Below are positions 17,168 to 23,709 of a DNA stretch of 64,000 nucleotides, in pieces; position 1 is the stretch's first letter, and every line of letters starts with the position of its first letter. This DNA is from Geobacter sp. UBA698 (GTDB taxonomy: Bacteria > Desulfobacterota > Desulfuromonadia > Geobacterales > Pseudopelobacteraceae), in the NCBI GenBank assembly GCA_002298925.1, contig DBMM01000028.1, positions 1,395 to 65,394 of the forward strand, written 5' to 3'. The position numbers and the translations under genes were made by a program. The notes below the pieces were generated by a model. It ran no database searches and was not told the DNA's origin. It saw nothing but the letters and a program-made list of their open reading frames with translations.

Positions 17168-18604
17168 ATGTTATATGCCCTTGTACTGCTGCCCCTGCTC
17201 GGAGCGTTATGCGCCTGGATCGTACCGGACAACCGCTTGCGTCCCCTTGTTCTGCCGCTGATCGCAACAATCCATATCTGTCTGGCGGCCTTCCTGGTGG
17301 GAAATGCGCCGCCGCCATCCCCCGGAGGCTGGATCTGGCTCGACCCGCTGGGGAAGGTCGTGCTTCTGTGCATCAGTCTTCTGTTCGCAGTCTGCGCCTT
17401 CTATGCGGTCGGCTATCTGTCCTACCGTCAGGAACGTTCCAACCGGGTTCTCTGCATGGGTCTGCTGGTCTGCCTGTCGGCCATGGGGATGGTGACCATG
17501 ACCCAGCATCTGGGACTTCTCTGGGTCGCTCTGGAAACGACCACCGTCTCGATGGCACCGCTCATCTACTTCAATCACAACGCCCGTTCCATCGAAGCGA
17601 CCTGGAAGTACCTCCTGCTCTGCTCCGTTGGGATCGGCCTGGCTTTGCTCGGGTTGCTGTTTCTGGCCTATTCAACCTACGTAGCGCATCATGATGCCAC
17701 CCTGCTGCTCGGGCCGCTCATGTCCATAGCCCGTGAACTGAATCCGGCGTGGCTGCATGCGGCTGCGATTTTCCTCCTGGTTGGCTACGGAACCAAGATG
17801 GGACTGGCTCCATTGCATGCCTGGAAACCTGATGCCTACGGCGAAGCGCCGGGACTGGTAGGCGCGTTGCTTGCCGGTGGATTGGTCAACTGCGCCTTTC
17901 TGGCGATCCTGCGGGTGTACCAGATCTGTCTGGCATCCGGTACCGAGATCCGTTTTTTTCAACAGGCCCTGCTCGGTATGGGTCTGGTTTCCATGGCCTT
18001 TGCTGCCGTTTTCATGGCCCGCCAGGCCGACTTCAAAAGGATGCTGGCATATTCGAGCGTTGAACATGTGGGGATTCTCGCTATCGGTCTTGGACTCGGC
18101 AAAGGAGCGCTGTACGGGGCGCTCTTTCACCTGCTCAATAACGGACTGACCAAGGGGGTACTCTTCCTTTCATCCGGCAACATTCACCGCTCATATTCAA
18201 ATAAGACGACCGTCGTGGTCAAGGGGGCCCTGACGCGTCTCCCCTGGTCGGGAGGGCTGTTTCTGGCCGGCTTCATAGCCATCACCGGATCACCTCCATT
18301 CTCGCCGTTCATCAGCGAGTATACCATCGTCAGCAGCGCCTTTATCGACGGGCGTTTTCTGGTGGGGAGTTTGTTTCTGCTCTTTCTGGTGGTTGTCTTC
18401 ATCGGCATGGCCCTTACGGTACTGCCGATGGTCATGGGCGCCCCGCCGGCGGAAGTTGAAGCGAGCGACTACGAGGACCGTCTGTTGACGGTGGGGCCGC
18501 CGCTCTTCATGATGATGGTAATCCTGGTGCTGGGAGTTTGGCCGCCGGAATTCCTGGTTGCGTTACTCAAGGACGGCGCCGCCATGCTGGGGGTGCAACC
18601 GTGA
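17168..18604 (+). CDS. Ehr complex 2, HyfF/NuoN-like antiporter-type membrane subunit
   Basis: 478 residues from ATG 17168, chosen because AGGAG sits 7-13 bases upstream and the frame before it lies inside the HyfE-like gene. Landmarks: the glutamate in LLWVALETTTVSMAPLIYF, the lysine in YGTKMGLAPLHAWKPDAYGE, and FKRMLAYSSVEHVGI. The P-D-A-Y-G-E variant (H to Y) differs from the P-D-A-H-S-E of operon 1. Its stop overlaps the GTG start of the large subunit (GTGA). Confidence 0.88.
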   Translation: MLYALVLLPLLGALCAWIVPDNRLRPLVLPLIATIHICLAAFLVGNAPPPSPGGWIWLDPLGKVVLLCISLLFAVCAFYAVGYLSYRQERSNRVLCMGLLVCLSAMGMVTMTQHLGLLWVALETTTVSMAPLIYFNHNARSIEATWKYLLLCSVGIGLALLGLLFLAYSTYVAHHDATLLLGPLMSIARELNPAWLHAAAIFLLVGYGTKMGLAPLHAWKPDAYGEAPGLVGALLAGGLVNCAFLAILRVYQICLASGTEIRFFQQALLGMGLVSMAFAAVFMARQADFKRMLAYSSVEHVGILAIGLGLGKGALYGALFHLLNNGLTKGVLFLSSGNIHRSYSNKTTVVVKGALTRLPWSGGLFLAGFIAITGSPPFSPFISEYTIVSSAFIDGRFLVGSLFLLFLVVVFIGMALTVLPMVMGAPPAEVEASDYEDRLLTVGPPLFMMMVILVLGVWPPEFLVALLKDGAAMLGVQP

Positions 18605-20121
18605 ATGGCTCCCTGCGCACCGTATACAACGGTTCCTCCGTTCCTATGGCGGACATACCAGCAGTCGGTTCCAGCCAGTTTTTACAGAACATTCTCGACA
18701 CCGTTGACCAGGGCTGGCGCATTGTTTCTTACTTCGGGATTCCAGGCCCCGCAGGCGTTTCGCTGGTCTGCCTGCTTGCCGATAAAGGCGAGGGACAACT
18801 TGCCGTGACCCGTGCGGATGTAACGGCTGACCACATCCCCTCGATCTCTTCCCTCTGCCCTCAGGCACAACTTTTTGAGCGCGAGATTGCCGAACAGTGC
18901 GGCCTGATCTTTGATGACCATCCCTGGTTCAAGCCGGTGCGTTTCCACCATCCATTCGTCCCCGGACGCGATGCTTGGAACCGGTCTTCGGACGAGCCTA
19001 TCCGCGCCGGGGTCATGAACTACTTTCAGGTGGCCGGCGATGAGGTGCATGAAGTTGCCGTCGGTCCGGTACACGCCGGGATTATCGAACCGGGACATTT
19101 CCGTTTCCAGTGTCACGGTGAAGAGGTCTTTCATCTGGAAATTTCACTCGGGTATCAGCACCGGGGGATCGAAGCAGCACTATTCGGCGGGCCTCACCCT
19201 CGCACGCTGCAGGTGATGGAAACCGCCGCCGGAGATACCACCATTGGTCATAGTCAGGCCTACTGCATGGTCATGGAAACTTTGGCCGGGATCAAGGTGC
19301 CGCCGCGGGCAGAGGTCCTACGCGGCATTGCCCTTGAGCTGGAACGGCTGGCAAATCATACCGGCGACCTGGGGGCAATTGCAGGCGATGTCGGTTATCT
19401 TCCCACTGCGTCCTTCTGTGGCCGCATCAGGGGGGATTTCCTCAATATGACCGCTGTCCTCTGCGGCAGCCGCTTTGGTCGCGGACTCCTCACCCCCGGC
19501 GGTACGATCTTCGATCTCACGACCGCCCAGTGTGAAGACCTGCTCAAACACCTGGCAGAGGCGCGAAGTGATCTGACTGATGCCGTTGAACTTCTCTGGA
19601 GCTCACCTTCGGTCATGGGACGTCTGGAGGAAACGGGTGCGCTGACACATGAGCAGGGGCTTGCACTCGGATTGGTAGGTCCAGCTGCCCGTGCCTGCGG
19701 AATCAAGCGGGATGTGCGCAATGATTATCCGTTCGGAATCTATCGCATGACCCATTTGCCGGTTGCCACTGCATTCCACGGAGACGTCTGCGCACGAACC
19801 ATGATCAGATGGCAGGAAGCCCAGAAATCCATGGATTTCATCGAGGAACAGCTACGGCAGATCCCCGCTGGAGGACATCGTGTCACTGCATTACCCGGCA
19901 AAGGTCTGCGCCTGGCCGTAGCCCTGACAGAGGGGTGGCGCGGCGAGATATGTCACGTGGCGGTTACCGATGAGGCGGGGCAATTTTCCCGCTACAAGAT
20001 TGTCGATCCCTCGTTTCATAACTGGCCGGGACTCGCCATGGCGCTCCGGGGGCAGCAAATATCCGATTTTCCGCTCTGCAACAAGAGCTTCAACCTATCC
20101 TATTGCGGGTTTGATTTATAG
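18601..20121 (+). CDS. Ehr complex 2, HyfG/HycE-like large subunit lacking all NiFe ligands
   Basis: 506 residues from GTG 18601, which overlaps the HyfF-like stop (GTGA), implying coupled translation. A NuoC-like N-terminal part precedes a NuoD-like domain that opens with VGPVHAGIIEPGHFRF. Where HycE has RVCGIC this protein has TAAGDT (A210, T213); where HycE ends DPCYSCTD it ends NLSYCGFDL (S500, G503). All four NiFe cysteines are thus missing, but by different substitutions than in operon 1. The single C502 is offset and cannot replace them. The protein ends where a hydrogenase would be processed. Confidence 0.9.
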   Translation: MNGSLRTVYNGSSVPMADIPAVGSSQFLQNILDTVDQGWRIVSYFGIPGPAGVSLVCLLADKGEGQLAVTRADVTADHIPSISSLCPQAQLFEREIAEQCGLIFDDHPWFKPVRFHHPFVPGRDAWNRSSDEPIRAGVMNYFQVAGDEVHEVAVGPVHAGIIEPGHFRFQCHGEEVFHLEISLGYQHRGIEAALFGGPHPRTLQVMETAAGDTTIGHSQAYCMVMETLAGIKVPPRAEVLRGIALELERLANHTGDLGAIAGDVGYLPTASFCGRIRGDFLNMTAVLCGSRFGRGLLTPGGTIFDLTTAQCEDLLKHLAEARSDLTDAVELLWSSPSVMGRLEETGALTHEQGLALGLVGPAARACGIKRDVRNDYPFGIYRMTHLPVATAFHGDVCARTMIRWQEAQKSMDFIEEQLRQIPAGGHRVTALPGKGLRLAVALTEGWRGEICHVAVTDEAGQFSRYKIVDPSFHNWPGLAMALRGQQISDFPLCNKSFNLSYCGFDL

Positions 20122-20176
20122 TGTCACACCGATCAGGTTTTCAGACAGTACAAGGGTGTGCCGAAGGAGTTGCATC

Positions 20177-20914
20177 ATGATCAGAGCAATCGTTTCCCGC
20201 ATCAAACAGGGGCATCGTACCATGCCCTATCCCGCAGCACCATTGCAGATGCCGGAACGGTTTCGAGGCTACCCTGTTGCAGCATCGCTTGCAGATTCGG
20301 CCGATCGATCACCTGAATGTCCCTATGGCGCCTTTTCCGCTGCGGAAGGTGGATGCCTTGATATGGGGAAATGCCTCTTCTGCGCCGAGTGTCCGGCAGG
20401 AAACATAGAATTCACCACGGATCATCGACTTGCAGCCACAAAAAGAGAACATCTTCTGGTAACGCCGGGAGCTCCACGGCAGTTTGCACAGGCGCTTTCT
20501 AACGATCTGCTACGCATATTGGGTCGCTCGCTCAAATTCCGTGAGGTCAGTGCAGGCGGTTGTAATGCTTGTGAGGCAGATACCAACGTGCTGTCAACCA
20601 TAGGCTGGGATCTGGGACGGTTTGGCATTCAATTTGTGGCGTCGCCACGCCACGCTGATGGGCTCTGGGTAACCGGTCCAGTCACCAATAACATGACCAA
20701 GGCTCTGCTCACTACATATGATGCGATTCCTGAACCGAAGATCGTTGTTGCCTGTGGCGCCTGTGCCATCAACGGCGGACCGTACATTGATTCGCCCCAA
20801 GTTTGCAACGGCGCAGATGGTCTCATTCCGGTAGATCTCTACATCCCCGGCTGTCCGCCACACCCCGGGACCATACTCGACGGTCTTTTACGAATTATTG
20901 ATAAAATCAGATGA
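20177..20914 (+). CDS. Ehr complex 2, ferredoxin-small subunit fusion (HycF-HycG-like)
   Basis: 245 residues from ATG 20177, with AAGGAG 7 bases upstream. Residues 1-95 resemble a shortened HycF-like ferredoxin: C48, C60, C66, C69 and C72 in CPYGAFSAAEGGCLDMGKC and then LFCAECP could bind one [4Fe-4S] cluster. Residues 115-245 are a NuoB/HycG domain with C129 and C132 (GGCNACEAD), C193/C196 (VACGACAING) and C226 (PGCPPHPGT). The fusion gives complex 2 an electron-entry domain that is not encoded in operon 1. It closes the operon. Confidence 0.85.
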   Translation: MIRAIVSRIKQGHRTMPYPAAPLQMPERFRGYPVAASLADSADRSPECPYGAFSAAEGGCLDMGKCLFCAECPAGNIEFTTDHRLAATKREHLLVTPGAPRQFAQALSNDLLRILGRSLKFREVSAGGCNACEADTNVLSTIGWDLGRFGIQFVASPRHADGLWVTGPVTNNMTKALLTTYDAIPEPKIVVACGACAINGGPYIDSPQVCNGADGLIPVDLYIPGCPPHPGTILDGLLRIIDKIR

Positions 20915-21061
20915 TCTCTTATGCCTTCATGTAATAAAGTGCGAAGTACGTCCGCCAGGTGACCGCTATGGCCGCCGATCCGGGTGCGGGCTCCCCAACG
21001 CTGAAATCAGAAGCCAGCGAGACATATCATATTCTCTTTTCTTGGGAATTATTTCTTTTTC

Positions 21062-21136
21062 AAATCAATGATGGAATCAAGATGGCGAGGATTGGGGCGA
21101 AAACGAGTCGGCGCAGATAGCGCCTTGATTCTAAAA
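21062..21136. repeat. Dispersed palindromic repeat, internally deleted copy
   Basis: The stretch opens with AATCAATGATGGAATCAAG and closes with CGCAGATAGCGCCTTGATT. Its two ends are imperfect inverted repeats. The same outer sequences flank a longer element at 50158-50285 (AATCAAGG...CGCAGATGGCGCCTTGATT), so this is a shortened member of the same family. It lies downstream of the Ehr operon 2 and downstream of the minus-strand MshEN-receiver gene. Confidence 0.65.
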
Positions 21137-21146
21137 TGGAATCACA

Positions 21147-21974
21147 TCAGCGCTTGTACCTGTTGGCAAGCTCAAGCGCATGTTTGACCCGGGAAACAAC
21201 CCGCAGCGGCTGAACCGGTTTTGGTATGAAATCGATAAAACCGAGTTCAAGCGCCTTCTGTTCATCTTCGGTGGAGGCCTTGGAAGTAAGCATGATCATA
21301 GGGATGGAGGAAGTCATGGGATTGGCCTTGATGGCGCGCAAGAGCCCGAAGCCGTCCATGCGCGGCATGACCGAATCCGTAATGATCAGCTGGGGGCGTT
21401 CCGAAATGGCAATCTGCAGCCCTTCCAGCCCGTCATGGGCCAGCAGCACATTGAAGCCTTCCTTGGAGAGGGCCACCTGGATGACTGTGGCAATGGCGGT
21501 AGAGTCCTCGATAACCAGGATGGTTGTCGTTCCGGATGCAGTAGCGCTTCCCTTGAGATAATATCTGGAAATGGCTTCCTGGATTTCCCGGCGGGTGGAA
21601 ATGACCGGAATGACCTGAAAGCCGGTGATGCGGGCCAGCTGCTCCATGGTTTCCATATCAAAGGGGTCGGTGATGGCGACTGCCAGCATGCTGTCCTTCT
21701 GCTTGAGAGGAAAGACCAGCTTATTCATGGCAAGATCGGAGGGGATCAGATTCAGCAGCTCCTTAGAGAAGTCGTGGTTGATGAAGTTTTTAACGGTTTT
21801 GAAGTTGAACTGCTTGGCCAGTGCTTCGGCCAGTTCATCTTCAGTGATCACTCCCATCTCTTCAAGAATGGCGCCCAATCGTTTTTTATCAACCTTCTGG
21901 CGCTCGAGAGCACGCTCCAGGGTTTTTCTGCTGATGATTTCAGCCTCGACCAGTATGTCACCCAAATGCTTCAT
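21147..21974 (-). CDS. MshEN domain-receiver (REC) protein
   Basis: 275 residues. Residues 1-145 match the MshEN/GspE-N fold of PilB and GspE: two tandem motifs begin LGDILVEAEIISRKTLERAL and RLGAILEEMGVITEDELAEA, a pattern that binds c-di-GMP in some family members. Residues ~150-272 are a receiver domain with acidic residues in LVIEDS, the likely phospho-aspartate in IITDSVMPRMDGFGLLR, and the KP pair in DFIPKPVQP. There is no ATPase or DNA-binding output, so it probably works through protein contacts. No histidine kinase gene is adjacent. Confidence 0.85.
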   Translation of the reverse strand: MKHLGDILVEAEIISRKTLERALERQKVDKKRLGAILEEMGVITEDELAEALAKQFNFKTVKNFINHDFSKELLNLIPSDLAMNKLVFPLKQKDSMLAVAITDPFDMETMEQLARITGFQVIPVISTRREIQEAISRYYLKGSATASGTTTILVIEDSTAIATVIQVALSKEGFNVLLAHDGLEGLQIAISERPQLIITDSVMPRMDGFGLLRAIKANPMTSSIPMIMLTSKASTEDEQKALELGFIDFIPKPVQPLRVVSRVKHALELANRYKR

Positions 21975-22262
21975 GTCATTTTTCCCCGTTTCTCAACGTA
22001 TCGGACTATCGACTAATACCATATAATCAAACTGTTTTACAGTAGATTCATTTTAAACCCATGTTGCACGCGATCGATGCCCGCCAGCTACGCTGGCCGG
22101 CTGACAAGTTATCCGATCGACACCAGAGAACCTGCCCGGATGCCCCCCTGGCTGTCGCTTATGGAAATAGGTTTAAATCAAATCAGTTAACAAAATCTTA
22201 GCTCTAATGAATGCAAATCGCAACCATTAATGAGCACAGCATTACATTCATGGGCAAAACGA
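21975..22262. other. Non-coding gap with nested inverted repeats
   Basis: This gap lies upstream of the MshEN-receiver gene and downstream of rpmA. TTTAAACC (22052-22059) and GGTTTAAA (22170-22177) are an 8-bp perfect inverted repeat about 110 bases apart, and between them GCCAGC-TAC-GCTGGC (22083-22097) forms a small hairpin. It may be a repeat element or simply the promoter region of the minus-strand gene. I see no credible coding frame. Confidence 0.4.
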
Positions 22263-22297
22263 AAAAAGCCCGGGAGATCTGATCGCCCGGGCTTTTT
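22263..22297 (-). terminator. Rho-independent terminator of rplU-rpmA
   Basis: AAAAAGCCCGGG and CCCGGGCTTTTT form a stem of about 12 bp with an 11-base loop. Read on the minus strand the stem is followed by a T-run, and it lies 23 bases after the rpmA stop. Confidence 0.85.
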
Positions 22298-22319
22298 AGT
22301 GATTATGTTTGAAAAAAAA

Positions 22320-22574
22320 TCAGTTGGGATATACGGATACTTTCTTGCGATCGCGTCCCATACGCTCGAAGGTGACGATACCCTCGATCAGTGCGAACAG
22401 CGTGTGGTCCTTGCCGCAGCCGACATTATTGCCGGGGTGGATCTGGGTACCGCGCTGACGATAGATGATGTTGCCGGCCTTGACCGACTCACCGCCGAAT
22501 TTTTTGCAGCCAAGTCGCTGACCGTCCGAATCCCTGCCGTTGCGTGAGCTTCCGCCCGCTTTCTTATGTGCCAT
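22320..22574 (-). CDS. rpmA: 50S ribosomal protein L27
   Basis: 84 residues beginning [20 protein letters not shown], the highly conserved L27 N-terminus that reaches the peptidyl-transferase centre, followed by [20 protein letters not shown]. Length is standard. It follows rplU by 27 bases in the usual order. The obg GTPase gene that commonly comes next is absent; a terminator and an MshEN-receiver gene follow instead. Confidence 0.97.
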   Translation of the reverse strand: MAHKKAGGSSRNGRDSDGQRLGCKKFGGESVKAGNIIYRQRGTQIHPGNNVGCGKDHTLFALIEGIVTFERMGRDRKKVSVYPN

Positions 22575-22601
22575 TTCCTTTGCTCCTCGGAAAGAATTTT
22601 A

Positions 22602-22910
22602 TTATGCGCTGATTTTTTCGATCTTGAGAACTGTCTTGTGCTGACGGTGACCGCGCAGCTTCCGGGTACCCTTGCGGCGCTTTGACTTGAAAACGAGAAT
22701 TTTCTTGTCCTTGCCCTGAACTGCGATTTTGGCTGTTACGGTTGCGCCGGCCACGTGGGGTGCACCCACAACGGTTTTTTCGCCGCCAACCATCAGAACT
22801 TCAGCGAATTCGATCTTGTCGCCGATTTCCCCATCGAGTTTTTCGACCTTGAGGAACTCGCCTTCGCTTACCTTGTATTGTTTGCCACCTGTCTTGATAA
22901 CTGCGTACAT
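22602..22910 (-). CDS. rplU: 50S ribosomal protein L21
   Basis: 102 residues from the ATG at 22910 (MYAVIKTGGKQYKVSEGEFL), the standard L21 start, with GGAG 6 bases upstream; in-frame ATGs at 22916 and further upstream give extensions not seen in the family. The C-terminal KSKRRKGTRKLRGHRQHKT is the conserved basic rRNA-binding region. First gene of the rplU-rpmA operon. Confidence 0.97.
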   Translation of the reverse strand: MYAVIKTGGKQYKVSEGEFLKVEKLDGEIGDKIEFAEVLMVGGEKTVVGAPHVAGATVTAKIAVQGKDKKILVFKSKRRKGTRKLRGHRQHKTVLKIEKISA

Positions 22911-22948
22911 AGCCATCTCCATATGCATCATTTTTAAAAGAGTTTTGG

Positions 22949-22977
22949 AATATAGAGAAATGATCGCCGCAAGTCAA
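22949..22977 (-). promoter_or_regulatory. Promoter of rplU-rpmA
   Basis: On the minus strand TTGACT (22972-22977) and TATATT (22949-22954) are separated by exactly 17 bases, about 40 bases upstream of the rplU ATG. This is a strong sigma70-type match for a ribosomal protein operon. Confidence 0.75.
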
Positions 22978-23311
22978 GCTTAAATTTAACAGCAAAAAAT
23001 GGCGGGATTTTTGCTTTGTGTTTAATGAAGCTAAAACATACCGTGTGCATAGCCATATGACTAGTTTTAGCCCAAGCACGGTTTCAATACGGATACCGTC
23101 TCTAATTGGGTTTTACGGTTATTTACCATCACCTACTATGTGCCAAAAAACGTAACATGCTTTATCACTATCCAGAGTTTATTGACAAATTTTGTCATTC
23201 CGTTGCCGTTCAAATGTCTGTCTTTGCTGTTTTAAGTGTGAAGCTGGCGAACTATTTATAAAACCGCAAAAAGCCTCGCTCAGGCTGGCTGCGCAAAGGA
23301 GGTGCAGATTG
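22978..23311. other. Divergent intergenic region with a 15-bp palindrome
   Basis: The gap lies between the rplU promoter and the Q-rich secreted protein. TGACAAATTTTGTCA (23183-23197) is a perfect 7+1+7 palindrome that includes a TTGACA hexamer at 23182-23187, so it could be an operator over a -35 box. No clear -10 follows at the right spacing. The rest shows nothing recognisable. Confidence 0.4.
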
Positions 23312-23596
23312 GTGGTCTTTGCAAGGATCTTGATTGGAGCGTTAGTGCTTGGGCTCACCCCCGTGATGGATGCCCGGGCAGTCGCAATCAAACACAAATC
23401 GCTGCAACGTCGCAGCAAGGCTGTAAACGCAAAAAATATTCAGACAAAAAATACGATTTCAACACAGCGTGCCGAAGCTGACTATAAACAACATGAATTA
23501 GAGATGCGTCATCGCCAGTATCAGCAGATGCAGCAGTCACAGCAACGCGGTTATCAGATGCAGCGGCAGCAGCAATCGCAGGGCCCGCATCAATAA
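23312..23596 (+). CDS. Small Q-rich exported protein, function unknown
   Basis: 94 residues from GTG 23312, with AAGGAGG 9 bases upstream (TTG 23309 is also possible). The first ~25 residues form a signal peptide (FARILIGALVLGLTPVMDARA). The mature part is basic and then strongly glutamine-rich (RHRQYQQMQQSQQRGYQMQR). No family is recognised. The frame is open further upstream to 23192, but that part is Cys- and Arg-rich and unlikely to be translated. Confidence 0.55.
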   Translation: MVFARILIGALVLGLTPVMDARAVAIKHKSLQRRSKAVNAKNIQTKNTISTQRAEADYKQHELEMRHRQYQQMQQSQQRGYQMQRQQQSQGPHQ

Positions 23597-23709
23597 TAAG
23601 AAAAAATCCAAGAGAGGGGGGGGCGGCAGACACAAGGCATAACTTACAGGGAGATGGAGTAAGTATAGCACCAGAACATAAACATACTGCGTGAAAAGGG
23701 AGGAACAGC

